From: Streptomyces sp. NBC_00690
GTDB lineage: Bacteria > Actinomycetota > Actinomycetes > Streptomycetales > Streptomycetaceae
DNA length: 64,000 nucleotides
Assembly: GCF_036226685.1 (NCBI RefSeq)
Contig: NZ_CP109009.1
Coordinates: 3,410,001-3,474,000 of the forward strand
Direction of reading: 5' to 3'
Position numbers and translations under genes: made by a program. The notes beneath the pieces are model-generated. The model saw only the letters and a list, made by a program, of their open reading frames with translations, was not told where the DNA came from and did no database searches. Of the stretch, positions 35,898 through 45,788 are shown piece by piece; positions within the stretch are counted from its first letter, which is position 1; every line of letters starts with the position of its first letter.

Positions 35898-37058
35898 CTA
35901 CGACCCCGTACCGAGGCCACTCAATACTGACTGCGCCTGTTCCTCGGCCCCCTCGTCGGCGGCGAGGTCCGGGGTGATGCCCTGTCCGTCGACGCTCTGG
36001 CCCGAGGGGGTGCGGTAGTGGCCGACGGTCAATTCGGCGACCGAACCGTCGGGGAGGGTGCTCGGCATCTGGACCGAACCCTTGCCGAAGGTGCGGGAAC
36101 CGACCGTCACGGCCCGGCCCCGGTCCTTCAGCGCCCCGGTGACCAGTTCGGCGGCGCTCATCGTGCCCCCGTCGACCAGGGCGACCACGGGGCGTTCCGT
36201 ATCGCCCCCGGGGTCCGCGTGGAGGGCCCGCTGCTTGCCCCGCATGTCGTAGGTGGCCACCAGACCGCCGTCGAGGAAGGCGGAGGCCGCGGCGACGGCC
36301 TCCGTGACCAGACCGCCGGCGTTGCCGCGGAGGTCGAGCAGCACCCCCGCGCCGCCGGGCGCGGCCCGCACGGCCTCCCGCACCCGGGCTCCCGAGCCCC
36401 GGGTGAAGGCCGCGACCTTGATCATCACCGCACCGCCCTTGAGCTTCTGCACGGTGACGGACTCGGTGGACAAAGTGGTGCGGGTCAGCGTCCTCGTCCA
36501 GTCGCGACCGGCACGCTCCAGACCGAGGGCGACGGTGGTGCGGTCCTTGCCACGAAGGAGGGCCACGACATCGGTGACGGGCCGGTCATCGATGACCCGC
36601 CCGTCAATGGCGTGGAGACGGTCGCCGGCTCTGATGCCCGCACGGTCCGCAGGTCCACCGGGCTGGACCTTGTAGACCTCCACCCGGCCATCCCCTGAGC
36701 GACGCGCCCACAATCCGACGCCGGTGTACTCGCCGTCCAGGGCCTGCTGGAACTTCTCGTACTCCTGCTGGTCGTAGACCGCGCCCCAGCGGTCGCCGCT
36801 ACGGCTGACGACCTCTTCGGCCGCCTTCGCACCGGACTTGCCCTCGGCCACCGCCTCGGCGGCGGCACGCGCGACGGCCTCCTGTACGACGGTCGCACCT
36901 GCGGGGTGGACCGCGAGGGCACGGGGATGTTCCGCCTCGCCCTCCCGGGGCAGGGCGTTGGTGGCCGCAGCGGTCGCGAGAACGGTCGCAAAAACCAATG
37001 TCAGAGCCGCCCCGCGGCGAATGCGGCGGGGCGATGGACAGAATTCCGGGCCCGACAT
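35898..37058 (-). CDS. S41 carboxyl-terminal processing peptidase (CtpA type)
   Basis: 386 residues, anchored by an N-terminal hydrophobic segment (GAALTLVFATVLATAAATNAL, about 16-36) and acting outside the membrane. A PDZ domain (YTGVGLWARR...VYKVQPGGPADRAGIRAGDRL) binds substrate C-termini. The catalytic Ser is in GTMSAAEL and the Lys in TFGKGSVQMP, the Ser-Lys dyad of tail-specific proteases. The start is ATG 37058; a frame starting 24 codons earlier is not needed. It lies between ftsX and smpB and is probably co-transcribed. Confidence 0.92.
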   Translation of the reverse strand: MSGPEFCPSPRRIRRGAALTLVFATVLATAAATNALPREGEAEHPRALAVHPAGATVVQEAVARAAAEAVAEGKSGAKAAEEVVSRSGDRWGAVYDQQEYEKFQQALDGEYTGVGLWARRSGDGRVEVYKVQPGGPADRAGIRAGDRLHAIDGRVIDDRPVTDVVALLRGKDRTTVALGLERAGRDWTRTLTRTTLSTESVTVQKLKGGAVMIKVAAFTRGSGARVREAVRAAPGGAGVLLDLRGNAGGLVTEAVAAASAFLDGGLVATYDMRGKQRALHADPGGDTERPVVALVDGGTMSAAELVTGALKDRGRAVTVGSRTFGKGSVQMPSTLPDGSVAELTVGHYRTPSGQSVDGQGITPDLAADEGAEEQAQSVLSGLGTGS

Positions 37059-37126
37059 GGCGCTGAGTCTAGGACAAGCGAACGGCGTCGTACGGAGGTT
37101 GCCCCGCACGACGCACGGGGCGCTCG

Positions 37127-38047
37127 TCACACCTTGAGGTACTTGCGCAGAGCAACGAAGGCCGCAAGCGCGGGCATCACCAGACTGATGGCGAGAACGA
37201 GCGGCAACTTGGTGAATACGGCGTCCCAGCCGATGAATTCCACGAGTTGCATCTTCTCGGAGAGCGCAAGGCCGTTGTCGACCAGGAAGTAACGGCCCAG
37301 GAGCAGGAAGGCGCAGGCGACCGCACCACCGAGGAGTCCGGCGAAGGCCGCTTCCATGATGAACGGCATCTGGATGTAGAAACTGGACGCGCCGACCAAT
37401 CGCATGATGCCGGTCTCACGCCTACGGCTGAACGCAGAAACGCGGACGGTGTTGACGATCAGCATCGTCGCCACGACCAACATCAGGGCCATGACGCACA
37501 GGGCCGCGACCCGCATCCCGTTCATCAGGGCAAAGAGGTTCTCCACGATGTCGCGCTGATCCCGTACGGAATGGACGCCCGCCCGACCGTCGAAGGCGGA
37601 GGCAACGACCTTGTACTTCTCCGGGTCCTTCAACTTGACCCGGAAGGAGTGCTGCATCTGGTCCGGGGTGATCGTGGCGGCGATCGGCGTGTCCCCGTAC
37701 TCCTCCTTGTAGAGCTTGTAAGCGTCCTCGGCGGTCTCCTCGTGGATGGTCTCCACGATGTCCATCTTCTTGAGATCCGCTTTGATCTGCTGCTTCTGCT
37801 GCGTGGTGACGGCGCCCTTGGAGCACTGGCGCGGCGAGGTCTTCGCGTCGTTCTTGTTGCAGAGGAAGATCGAGACGTTGACCTTGTCGTACCAGAAGTC
37901 CTTCATCGTGTTGACCTGCTGACTCATCAGCAACGCACCGCCGAAGAGCGCGAGCGAGAGGGCCACGGAGACGATGACGGCGAAGGTCATGGTGAGATTG
38001 CGACGGAGACCGACGCCGATCTCCGACAGTACGAACTGGGCGCGCAT
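37127..38047 (-). CDS. ftsX: Cell-division protein FtsX
   Basis: 306 residues with four TM segments. TM1 (TFAVIVSVALSLALFGGALL) is followed by an extracytoplasmic domain of about 145 residues. TM2-TM4 (VAALCVMALMLVVATMLIVNTV, AAFAGLLGGAVACAFLLLG and VLAISLVMPALAAFVAL) form the C-terminal FtsX core. With FtsE it controls peptidoglycan hydrolases at the septum. The outer domain has two Cys (IFLCNKND, PRQCSKG) that may form a disulfide. ftsE is 67 nt upstream. Confidence 0.96.
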   Translation of the reverse strand: MRAQFVLSEIGVGLRRNLTMTFAVIVSVALSLALFGGALLMSQQVNTMKDFWYDKVNVSIFLCNKNDAKTSPRQCSKGAVTTQQKQQIKADLKKMDIVETIHEETAEDAYKLYKEEYGDTPIAATITPDQMQHSFRVKLKDPEKYKVVASAFDGRAGVHSVRDQRDIVENLFALMNGMRVAALCVMALMLVVATMLIVNTVRVSAFSRRRETGIMRLVGASSFYIQMPFIMEAAFAGLLGGAVACAFLLLGRYFLVDNGLALSEKMQLVEFIGWDAVFTKLPLVLAISLVMPALAAFVALRKYLKV

Positions 38048-38114
38048 CGCGTGCGTTCAGCCTTTCCTTGCTGCTCTTACTGACTCACAGCCCGCGGCCA
38101 CGACCGCGGGCGGC

Positions 38115-38804
38115 TCAGTGCTGGTAGCCGTAGACGCCGCGCGCCTGGTCACGTACGAGACGTCCCTGCTCCAACTCGATCACACGCTTGCGCATCTGGT
38201 CGACGATGTTCTGGTCGTGGGTCGCCATCACCACGGTGGTACCGGTGCGGTTGATCCGGTCGAGCAGCTTCATGATGCCGACCGAGGTCTGCGGGTCGAG
38301 GTTGCCCGTGGGCTCGTCCGCGATCAGCAGCATCGGGCGGTTGACGAAGGCCCGGGCGATCGCGACGCGCTGCTGCTCACCGCCGGAGAGCTCACCCGGC
38401 ATCCGGCCCTCCTTGCCGCCGAGGCCGACCAGATCGAGGACCTGGGGGACCGCCTTGCGGATTTCACCGCGCGGCTTGCCGATGACCTCCTGCGCGAACG
38501 CCACGTTCTCCGCGACGGTCTTGTTGGGCAACAGCCGGAAGTCCTGGAAGACGGTGCCCAACTGGCGCCGCATATGGGGCACCTTCCAGTTGGAGAGCCG
38601 GGCGAGGTCCTTCCCGAGGACGTGCACCAGCCCTTCGCTGGCGCGCTCCTCGCGCAGGATCAGGCGCAGGAACGTCGACTTTCCGGAACCGGACGAGCCC
38701 ACGAGGAAGACGAACTCCCCCTTCTGGATGTCGAGCGTGACATCGCGCAGGGCCGGGCGGTTCTGCTTGGGATAGCTCTTGGAGACTCTGTCGAATCGGA
38801 TCAC
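38115..38804 (-). CDS. ftsE: Cell-division ATP-binding protein FtsE
   Basis: 229-residue ABC ATPase. Walker A is GSSGSGKST (about 36-44). The Q loop is [14 protein letters not shown], the signature [15 protein letters not shown], and Walker [14 protein letters not shown], with the H-loop His in VVMATHDQN. It pairs with membrane protein FtsX. The C-terminus is short. ATG 38804 begins [12 protein letters not shown]. It is the first gene of the ftsE-ftsX-ctp-smpB-ssrA series on this strand. Confidence 0.97.
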   Translation of the reverse strand: MIRFDRVSKSYPKQNRPALRDVTLDIQKGEFVFLVGSSGSGKSTFLRLILREERASEGLVHVLGKDLARLSNWKVPHMRRQLGTVFQDFRLLPNKTVAENVAFAQEVIGKPRGEIRKAVPQVLDLVGLGGKEGRMPGELSGGEQQRVAIARAFVNRPMLLIADEPTGNLDPQTSVGIMKLLDRINRTGTTVVMATHDQNIVDQMRKRVIELEQGRLVRDQARGVYGYQH

Positions 38805-39120
38805 GGGTGCACCACGGTCGGCCGGGAGTAGGTGTGCGTGACACTACGCGAACGCGGGTAGCAGAGGCAGCCAGCAGCCGGGGATGTGCGGTTTGTCCCG
38901 TACTTCAGCCATTACTTTGCCTCACCGAACCCATCGATCCGGACGAACGGGGAACGCGTGCGCCCTTATGCGGACTTTATGCGAGCGGACGGGGCGCGCC
39001 GAAAGGCGCGCGAGCTGGCACAGTGGTAGGGGAACAGTCGCGTTTCCTGAAGCGTTGTCCCAAAAGATCTGTGCTCACGGTCCGCGTCTGCGGCGCCGGC
39101 GCGCGGGAGGAGGAGAGCGC

Positions 39121-39312
39121 ATGACCTATGACCGACTGGTGTGCGCCAACTGCGCGGCCCCCGTCACCGAGGGTCGCTGCCCGGTCTGCCGGGCGAACCG
39201 CGAGCGGCTCCAGCAAGAGGGCCCGTTCGGCGGAGTGAATCCGGCGACCCTGTTGACGTTGCTGGTGCTGCTCGTGGCGGCACTGGCCCTACTGGCGTCC
39301 CAAACGGCTTGA
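39121..39312 (+). CDS. Small zinc-ribbon membrane protein
   Basis: 63 residues. VCANCAAPVTEGRCPVCRANR carries two C-x2-C pairs (a zinc ribbon, about residues 8-23). One C-terminal TM helix follows (ATLLTLLVLLVAALALLAS, about 42-60). GGAGGAGG sits about 8 nt before the ATG at 39121. It is transcribed away from ftsE and ends at a strong terminator. The function is unknown; a redox or assembly role at the membrane is possible. The 316 nt from 38805 to 39120 between the two genes contain no other supported gene. Confidence 0.85.
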   Translation: MTYDRLVCANCAAPVTEGRCPVCRANRERLQQEGPFGGVNPATLLTLLVLLVAALALLASQTA

Positions 39313-39337
39313 GGTCGCCGAAGCCTCCACAGTGCGC

Positions 39338-39377
39338 AGAAGGGCCCGGGGTGCTGTGCCACACCCCGGGCCCTTCT
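39338..39377 (+). terminator. Terminator of the small zinc-ribbon gene
   Basis: 16-bp arms AGAAGGGCCCGGGGTG and its complement (39338-39353 and 39362-39377) with an 8-nt loop, 25 nt past the stop. It may act in both directions, against the LAETG protein gene as well. Confidence 0.8.
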
Positions 39378-39527
39378 CACTGAGCGGAACCGTCCGGGTG
39401 CACCGTGTGGTGCGCTAGGACGGGTGTTCTGTGCATCAGCACCTGATGTCACGAATGTCGATCAGCTTTCGCTGACCGAGGTCAGACGCGCCTTCGGGTC
39501 AGAAGGCGCGTCCATACCTCATCCGGA

Positions 39528-40268
39528 TCAGACTGCTGCACGCCCGCCGCCGACGAGGCGGGGCAGGAAACGGAAGCCGATGCCGCCGGCGATCATGGTT
39601 GCGGCACCGATGACCAGGTAGGTGGTCTCCAGGGCGCCGGTCTCGGCCAGCTCCTCCTGGGCCTTGCCCTGCTCGACCGGCTGCGAGCCCGCGTTGTTGG
39701 TGTCGGTGTTGTCGGTGCACTCGGCGCCGTCGAGGTCGACGGTGCAGGTGCCGGCGTCGCCGTCGTCACCCCCGCCTCCCGTATTGGCGCCCGTCGTCCC
39801 GCCCGGGTTCGTGGTCCCGCCGGGCTTCGTGGGGTTGGGGGTCGGGTCCGTGGGGCCCGGGTCGGTCGGACCGGGGTCGGTGGGACCTGGATCCGTGGGG
39901 CCGGGGTCAGTCGGGCCCGGGTCGGTCGGACCGGGGTCAGTGGGACCTGGATCCGTGGGACCGGGGTCAGTCGGGCCCGGGTCGGTGGGACCCGGATCCG
40001 TGGGACCGGGGTCAGTCGGGCCGGGGTCAGTGGGACCCGGGTCCGTCGGGCCCGGGTCGGTCGGACCGGGGTCAGTGGGACCGGGGTCGGTCGGGATGGT
40101 CGTCGGGTCCCCGGTGGGGTCACCGTCGAGCCGTGCGTCAATACCGATTCCAGCGTCGACGTCGGCGCCGACGGCCGAAGCAACACCCGCGGCGGTCAGC
40201 GACGCACCGGCAGCGATCACCGCGCCGGCGACGATCCGCGCCACGCGGATGCGCGTCTTCTTCGTCAT
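39528..40268 (-). CDS. Cell-wall-anchored LAETG protein with Asp-Pro-Gly-Pro-Thr repeats
   Basis: 246 residues. The signal peptide runs over about 1-32 (VARIVAGAVIAAGASLTAAGVASA). About 16 tandem pentapeptides DPGPT form a stiff Pro-rich stalk, followed by an Asp/Gly/Thr-rich part with two Cys (GTCTVDLDGAECT) that may be disulfide-linked. At 207-211 LAETG is followed by a TM (about 217-235) and a positive tail, the arrangement of sortase substrates; Streptomyces SrtE enzymes use LAxTG. GGGGG lies about 10 nt before ATG 40268. Likely a surface or aerial-hypha structural protein. No sortase gene lies in this window. Confidence 0.9.
   Translation of the reverse strand: MTKKTRIRVARIVAGAVIAAGASLTAAGVASAVGADVDAGIGIDARLDGDPTGDPTTIPTDPGPTDPGPTDPGPTDPGPTDPGPTDPGPTDPGPTDPGPTDPGPTDPGPTDPGPTDPGPTDPGPTDPGPTDPGPTDPGPTDPTPNPTKPGGTTNPGGTTGANTGGGGDDGDAGTCTVDLDGAECTDNTDTNNAGSQPVEQGKAQEELAETGALETTYLVIGAATMIAGGIGFRFLPRLVGGGRAAV
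39847..40094. repeat. 15-bp coding minisatellite (about 16 units)
   Basis: Tandem 15-mers of the type GTCGGTGGGACCGGG encode DPGPT on the minus strand. Units differ mainly by synonymous changes (GGACCTGGATCC, GGGCCCGGGTCG variants), so copies have diverged and been shuffled. Copy number is estimated by length. Confidence 0.9.
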
Positions 40269-40799
40269 GTAGCTGCTACCCCCAGTAGCTATTCGTCAAA
40301 TAGTGCAGCGCGCCAGGGTGTCGGCTACAGGGAGTTGGACTCTTCCCCCGTCACACACGAGCCCCGGAAATGCGTCTGCCGCGCGTCAGCTTTCCCAGTT
40401 TTCGCGGACCCGTCAAGGCGGTTGCGCGTGCGATGTCCGGTATAAGGCGGCTTGCCTGACCAGGGGGGATACAACTGTGACACACAAGCAAACTGACGAC
40501 CTATGAGCTAGGGATTGCCTTATCGACAAAGCGAGTGAAGGCCCAATGCACCACTTGCGAGCGCGAATTCAACATCAGCCCCGGGCAACCCCACCGACCC
40601 TGCGCCCTCGTGAGCTGCACTCACACACCGTCGAATGGGCTGAGGGCGTAACGCCACCATTCCCGCTACGCACCGTAGAAAGCCGGCAAGCGGAAACGAT
40701 GCACCAACACCCCGAACTACGTACGGGCGCCCCGGGGTCCCGGGCGGAAGGTGCACTCGTACACGCATCGGTCGTTTCTTCGAAACCCGTTATCACGCA
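40269..40799. other. Intergenic region between the LAETG gene and the prfB terminator
   Basis: 531 nt without a supported gene on either strand. It holds the promoter of the LAETG gene (unassigned). Its GC is lower than in neighbouring genes. No tRNA or repeat was seen. Confidence 0.5.
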
Positions 40800-40838
40800 A
40801 TGATGCCGACCCCTCGGAACTGAAGGGGTCGGCATCAT
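40800..40838 (-). terminator. Terminator downstream of prfB
   Basis: 15-bp perfect arms (40800-40814 and 40824-40838) with a 9-nt loop, 59 nt past the prfB stop. The 5' arm on the plus strand reads ATGATGCCGACCCCT. Confidence 0.8.
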
Positions 40839-40896
40839 GTTCTACGGCTACTCCGCGCAGCGCGCTCCGCGGACGACGCTACTCTGCGAACACTTC

Positions 40897-42003
40897 TTAG
40901 CGCTCCTGACGCTTCCGCCAGCGGATGCCCGCCTCCAGGAATCCGTCGATCTCGCCATCCAGAACGGCCTGCGGATTGCCGACCTCGAACTCCGTCCGGA
41001 GGTCCTTGACCATCTGGTAGGGGTGTAGGACGTACGACCGCATCTGGTTGCCCCAGGAATTGCCGCCGTCGCCCTTGAGCGCATCCATCTTCGCCTGCTC
41101 CTCCTGGCGGCGGCGCTCCAGCAGCTTCGCCTGAAGGACGTTCATCGCGCTCGCCTTGTTCTGGATCTGCGAGCGTTCGTTCTGGCAGGAGACGACGATG
41201 TTGGTGGGGATGTGCGTGATGCGGACGGCGGAGTCGGTGGTGTTGACGCCCTGACCGCCGGGGCCCGAAGCGCGGTACACATCCACGCGCAGCTCGGACT
41301 CGTCGATCTCGACGTGGTCGCTCGACTCGACCACGGGCAGCACCTCGACGCCCGCGAAGGACGTCTGACGGCGACCCTGGTTGTCGAAGGGCGAGATGCG
41401 GACCAGACGGTGGGTGCCCTGCTCAACGGAGAGGGTGCCGTAGGCGTAGGGCGCCTTCACCACGAAGGTGGTCGACTTGATGCCGGCCTCCTCCGCGAAC
41501 GAGGTCTCGTAGATCTCGGTGGAGTATCCGTGTCGCTCGGCCCACCGCAGATACATGCGCTGGAGCCGCTCGGCGAAGTCCGAGGCATCGACGCCACCGG
41601 CTTCGGCACGAATGTTGACCAGGGCCTCGCGCTCGTCGTACTCGCCGGACAGAAGCGTGCGCACTTCCATCTCGTCCAGGGCCTTGCGGACATTGGTCAA
41701 CTCGGACTCGGCCTCGGCGAGGGTGTCCGCGTCGTCCTCTGCCTCGGCCAGCTCGAAGAGCACGGCCACGTCGTCGATCCGGCTCCGGAGCGCCTCGGTC
41801 TTGCGCAGCTCGGCCTGGAGGTGCGAGAGCTTGCTGGTGATCTTCTGTGCCGCTTCGGGGTCGTCCCACAGCGACGGGGCCGCTGCCTGCTCCTCAAGCA
41901 CGGCGATGTCGGCCCTCATCTTCTCAAGGTCCAGGACGGCCTCGATCGACCCCATGGTCGAGGAGAGGGACTTCAGCTCTTCGGATACATCGACGACTGC
42001 CAC
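40897..42003 (-). CDS. prfB: Peptide chain release factor 2
   Basis: 368 residues. It releases the nascent chain at UGA and UAA stops. The stop-codon-reading tripeptide SPF is in [11 protein letters not shown]. The catalytic GGQ is in [21 protein letters not shown] helical N-terminal domain precedes. The reading frame is continuous, with no internal UGA frameshift site like that of E. coli prfB, so that autoregulation is absent. ATG 42003. Monocistronic, ending in its own terminator. Confidence 0.97.
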   Translation of the reverse strand: MAVVDVSEELKSLSSTMGSIEAVLDLEKMRADIAVLEEQAAAPSLWDDPEAAQKITSKLSHLQAELRKTEALRSRIDDVAVLFELAEAEDDADTLAEAESELTNVRKALDEMEVRTLLSGEYDEREALVNIRAEAGGVDASDFAERLQRMYLRWAERHGYSTEIYETSFAEEAGIKSTTFVVKAPYAYGTLSVEQGTHRLVRISPFDNQGRRQTSFAGVEVLPVVESSDHVEIDESELRVDVYRASGPGGQGVNTTDSAVRITHIPTNIVVSCQNERSQIQNKASAMNVLQAKLLERRRQEEQAKMDALKGDGGNSWGNQMRSYVLHPYQMVKDLRTEFEVGNPQAVLDGEIDGFLEAGIRWRKRQER

Positions 42004-42140
42004 GGGTCCAGCGTAACGGCTGGCCGCGACATACCGGCCCGCGAGGGCTCCGCAGACGCTCTCAGGGGCTCGCCGGGCCGCCCGTGTCGGGGCGGGCCCG
42101 GCACAGAACAGAAGGTGTCGGTCCCTGTGTGGGCTGCGAC

Positions 42141-43397
42141 CTAGGGCTCTGCGGTGGAGGACTTGGAGTCCTTCGGGGGCGATGCGGGCTCGCCGTCGGC
42201 GGTCGCCAACCAGCCGCCGATGCTCACCGCGGTGATGACCGCGAGCGAGGCCACACCGAGGGTGATCCGCCTCTTACGGACCGCGCTGGAACGGACGCCC
42301 GCCTTGCCCGGCTTGTTGCGGGCCGAGCCGGGGCGGGGCTGACCCGGGCTGCGCGGCGCACGAGCGGTGCCGTGTGCTCCGCCCGCGAGCTCGTCGGGGG
42401 CGGGGACGCGCATCGAGGTGTGGGTGTCCCGGTTGGAGTCGGCGGGTGCGGCACCGGGGACCAGCGGTACGGCGCCGCGTCGGCGGACCTCGCCAGGGGC
42501 CTCGGGCACTGGCTCCTCGTAGGAGTCCAAGGGCTGTTCGGAGTCCGGTTCGTCGACGTCGAGCGGCGGCAGGCCGGCGAGGAGCGGGAGCAGATCGCGC
42601 AGCAGGGTGCCCAGCTCGGACGCGCGCAGCCTGGAGGCGGGTGCCTTGGCCAGGCACTGGACGATCAGTTGCCACAACTCGTCCGGGATGCCGGGCAGCG
42701 GCACGACCGTCTCGGTGACATGGCGGCGCAGCACCGCCCCCGGGTGGCCGCCGCCGAAGGGGGTGAAGCCCGCGAGCAGTTCGTACAGGACGGTGGCGAG
42801 GGCGTAGATGTCGACCGCGGCCCGCGGTGGGAGTCCCTCGACTATCTCGGGGGCGAGGTAGTCCGGGGTGCCGATGATGCGGGTCGACTTGGTGCGGCCC
42901 GGGGTGTCGATCAGCTTGGCGACGCCGAAGTCGGTGAGGAGCGCGGGGTGGGCGCCGCCGGGGCCGAGTGCCCCTTCCATGTTGAGCAGGATGTTCTCAG
43001 GTTTGACGTCCCGGTGGACGACATGGGCGGCATGGGCCGCCGCGAGCCCGTCTGCGACGTCCGCGATGATCGCGACGGCGGCTTCGGGGGCGAGTCTGCG
43101 TTCCCGGTCGAGACGGGTGCGCAGATCGGTGCCCCGGACGAGGTCCATCACCAGGGCGAGGTCATTGCCGTCGACGACGAGGTCGTGGACGGCGACCACG
43201 CTGGGGTGATCGAGGCCGAGCAGGGCCGTGCGCTCCTGGACAAAGCGTCCGACCAGTTCTTGGTCGGAGGCGAGGTCCTCGCGCAACAGCTTGATGGCGA
43301 CGGGGCCGTCAGGCCCTTCACCTGCCCAGACCGTGCCTGCGCTGCCGCGACCGAGGATCTGGTGAGCCGTGTACCGGCTGCCGATGTTCCGTGCCAA
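42141..43397 (-). CDS. pkaB: Membrane Ser/Thr protein kinase, PkaB-like
   Basis: 418 residues. Kinase domain (about 1-265): GRGSAGTVW (ATP loop), VAIKLL (Lys), HRDVKPEN (catalytic loop), DFGVAK and [10 protein letters not shown] Pro/Ala-rich linker leads to one TM ([21 protein letters not shown], about 372-392) and a short outer tail, so the kinase is cytoplasmic. The start chosen is TTG 43397 (MARNIGSRY) with GGGAG 5 nt before; ATG/GTG codons upstream lie in sequence that is not kinase-like. It lies directly downstream of the PkaA-like gene (about 145 nt). Its length matches S. coelicolor PkaB as I recall it (about 417). Confidence 0.93.
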   Translation of the reverse strand: MARNIGSRYTAHQILGRGSAGTVWAGEGPDGPVAIKLLREDLASDQELVGRFVQERTALLGLDHPSVVAVHDLVVDGNDLALVMDLVRGTDLRTRLDRERRLAPEAAVAIIADVADGLAAAHAAHVVHRDVKPENILLNMEGALGPGGAHPALLTDFGVAKLIDTPGRTKSTRIIGTPDYLAPEIVEGLPPRAAVDIYALATVLYELLAGFTPFGGGHPGAVLRRHVTETVVPLPGIPDELWQLIVQCLAKAPASRLRASELGTLLRDLLPLLAGLPPLDVDEPDSEQPLDSYEEPVPEAPGEVRRRGAVPLVPGAAPADSNRDTHTSMRVPAPDELAGGAHGTARAPRSPGQPRPGSARNKPGKAGVRSSAVRKRRITLGVASLAVITAVSIGGWLATADGEPASPPKDSKSSTAEP

Positions 43398-43542
43398 GAC
43401 TGCTCCCTCAGCGGCTGGCGTTGTCCATAAACGTACGCGTGGTGAGGGCACCCGCGCGCCCCGGATGGCACCAACCTTCACTTCCGCGGGTGGTTTTTAC
43501 CCGCGGAAGTCGACAAAACCACTCGGCAGCCGCTGGCTGCGG

Positions 43543-45285
43543 CTACTGGCCGCTGCCCGGGTCGGAGGTGCTCGGCTCGTTCGCAGCCGGGTCGGACGCG
43601 CCGAGTTCGTTCACCCAGTCCTTCACACTGGTGATGCCGTCACCGATCGCGGTCCAGAAGCTCTTGCCCTCCGCGATCCAGCCTTGAACCGGAGTGAGCT
43701 CCCAGATCATCCAGCAGACGACGACCAGCATGAACACCGAGAACAGACACCCCTTGAGGCAGCCGAGCCCGGGGATCCGCATGGGGTTGGCGCTGCGCTG
43801 CCGGGGCGGGCGCGGAGCGGGCGGCTGGGGCTGCTGGGGTTGTGGCTGCGCTGGCTGAGGTGCGTAGGGCTGGGGCGCGTACTGCTGGCGCTGAGGGGGC
43901 TGGGGACGCGGCTGCTGGCGCTGAGGGCGCGGCTGCTGACGCGGCTGGGGCTGGGGCTGCGGCGGCGCGTACTGCTGGTGGGGCTGCTGTGGCGGTTGCT
44001 GGGGCGGCTGCTGCGGCTGACGCTGGGGGCGGCGGCGCAGCGGGTCCTGACTCGGGTCCAGGTACTGGACCTGCGTCTGGTCATTGCGATCGCGGGCGGC
44101 TTGGAGCTGCGACTGCCAGGGGTGCGGGTCCTGAGCGCCCGGGGTGCCTTCGGGACGCGGGGGCACCGGCGGCATCACCGAGGTCGGATCGGGCGCGCCA
44201 CCGCGCGGGAGCACGCTCGTGGGGTCGGCGGCGCCCGCAGGGGAGCCGGTCTGCTGCATGACGCTCGTAGCGGCGTTCGGGTCGTAGCCCGCCCGGGGGC
44301 CGCTCGGGCTACCGCTGGGCAGTACCTGCGTCGGGTCGGCTGCGCCCGGTGTCTCGGGAACCCGGGTGGGTGAGGGATCGGGAGCCAGCAGGGCGGCGAC
44401 CCCGAGGGCGGCGTCGACCTGGGCGCCGGTGGAGTGGACCCCGACACCTGCGGCCACGGTGCGCAGCGCACGGGCCAGGTTGACCGCGCTGGGGCGCTCG
44501 TCGGGCTCCTTGCGCAGACACCGCTCCATCACCGTCCACAGCGGCTCCGGCACGGTGGTGGGACGGCGCGGCTCCTCGCTGAGGTGTCGGTGGAGCACTT
44601 CGAGCGCACTGCCACCGGCGAACGGCGGCCGTCCGGTGACCAGCTCGTACATCAGGATGCCGGCGCCGTAGATGTCGACGGCTGAGGTCTGGGGACGGCC
44701 TTCGGCCGACTCGGGCGCGACGTACGCCGGGGTGCCCACGAACTCATGGGCCCGGGTCAGGCCCGGGGAGTCGGCGAGGCGGGCGATGCCGAAGTCGGTG
44801 AGCATCGGGTGCATCTGACCGTCTGCGTCCGTCTTGAGCAGGACGTTCGCCGGCTTGAGGTCGCGGTGGACGACTCCGTCGGCGTGACTGGCCGCGAGGG
44901 CGTCGGCGACCTGTGCGGTCAGCAGGGCGGCCGCGACCGGGGTGAAGGGGCCGTTGTCCCGGAGGTGGCGGTGCAGGTCCGGGCCGTCGATGAGGTCCAT
45001 GACGAGGGCGAGGAGGTCACCCTCGACGACCAGGTCGCGGGTGCGCACGATGTTGGGGTGCGTCAGCCGGAGCAGGACGGAGCGCTCGCGCAGGAAGCGC
45101 ATCACGACGTCCGGGTCGTTCGCCAGCTCCTCCTTGAGGACCTTGATCGCGACCGTCTCGCCGGGCTGGCCCGGCACCGCCGCTTCGGCGCCCGCGGTCT
45201 CGCGCTGCCGGGCACGCCAAACGGTGCCGGTGGCTCCGCGGCCGAGTGGCTGCTCCAGGAGGTACTTGCTGCCTACAGGCCGCAC
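43543..45285 (-). CDS. pkaA: Membrane Ser/Thr protein kinase, PkaA-like
   Basis: 580 residues. The N-terminal kinase domain has GRGATGTVW, VAIKVLKEEL, HRDLKPAN, DFGIARLA and GTPAYVAPES. A linker of about 170 residues is Pro/Gln-rich and contains Thr-Val/Ser-rich motifs that may be self-phosphorylated (TSVMPPVPPRP, TSVLPRGG). One TM follows (GCLFSVFMLVVVCWMIW, about 510-526), then an outer tail of about 50 residues. GTG 45285 is preferred because GGGAG lies 8 nt before it. It is divergent from the FHA/FtsK gene. PkaA acts as a developmental and metabolic regulator in other Streptomyces; the target here is not known. Confidence 0.93.
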   Translation of the reverse strand: MRPVGSKYLLEQPLGRGATGTVWRARQRETAGAEAAVPGQPGETVAIKVLKEELANDPDVVMRFLRERSVLLRLTHPNIVRTRDLVVEGDLLALVMDLIDGPDLHRHLRDNGPFTPVAAALLTAQVADALAASHADGVVHRDLKPANVLLKTDADGQMHPMLTDFGIARLADSPGLTRAHEFVGTPAYVAPESAEGRPQTSAVDIYGAGILMYELVTGRPPFAGGSALEVLHRHLSEEPRRPTTVPEPLWTVMERCLRKEPDERPSAVNLARALRTVAAGVGVHSTGAQVDAALGVAALLAPDPSPTRVPETPGAADPTQVLPSGSPSGPRAGYDPNAATSVMQQTGSPAGAADPTSVLPRGGAPDPTSVMPPVPPRPEGTPGAQDPHPWQSQLQAARDRNDQTQVQYLDPSQDPLRRRPQRQPQQPPQQPPQQPHQQYAPPQPQPQPRQQPRPQRQQPRPQPPQRQQYAPQPYAPQPAQPQPQQPQPPAPRPPRQRSANPMRIPGLGCLKGCLFSVFMLVVVCWMIWELTPVQGWIAEGKSFWTAIGDGITSVKDWVNELGASDPAANEPSTSDPGSGQ

Positions 45286-45788
45286 GTCATGCGCTCCCTG
45301 CTGATCGTGGTCCTTGCGTGGTCCGGGCCCACGGTGGCGCCGCCCGGGTGTCCGACCCACTTTAATGCCGGCCAACAAGTCGCCGGTCGGTTGTCCACAG
45401 GTGTTCCTTCGCAGGACCCGTCCTGCGGCGCACCGGCGGGTTCACGCCGGTCGCGCCGTGTGCGGCTACACCGGGGTCGTCCGCAGCAAAGACGCCGGAG
45501 CCGCACGGAAGGTTGCCGACGGCGCATGTCGTACCCGAACGCAGGGACCGGCAGACAACACCACAGTGTCCGTCCTGGACCCAACCAGGCACTTTTCCGC
45601 CCGGATAGGATCATTCAAGATCACTTATCGCCGGTTGCCGGGCGCGTTGTCAGATGCAGGTGCGAGGATGCCCCCAGCACGGAGCCGTGGGACGGGAGCC
45701 CTCGTGTTCCGTGCCGACCTGCCGGGTGGGGGCCATCGGAGGCGGCTCCCCTGCCGGGCACCCCGTGCTGAAGGGATTGCAGACGGCG
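45286..45788. other. Divergent promoter region between pkaA and the FHA/FtsK gene
   Basis: 503 nt. No supported gene. The frame of the FHA/FtsK protein is open from 45654, but the part before 45789 lacks a ribosome site and looks non-coding. Confidence 0.5.

Noticed and set aside
39847..40094. CRISPR-like tandem repeats
   Set aside because: Units are contiguous 15-mers without spacers and encode DPGPT in frame; a coding minisatellite.
40897..42003. Programmed frameshift in prfB
   Set aside because: The 368-residue frame is continuous from start to stop, with no internal stop near codon 26.
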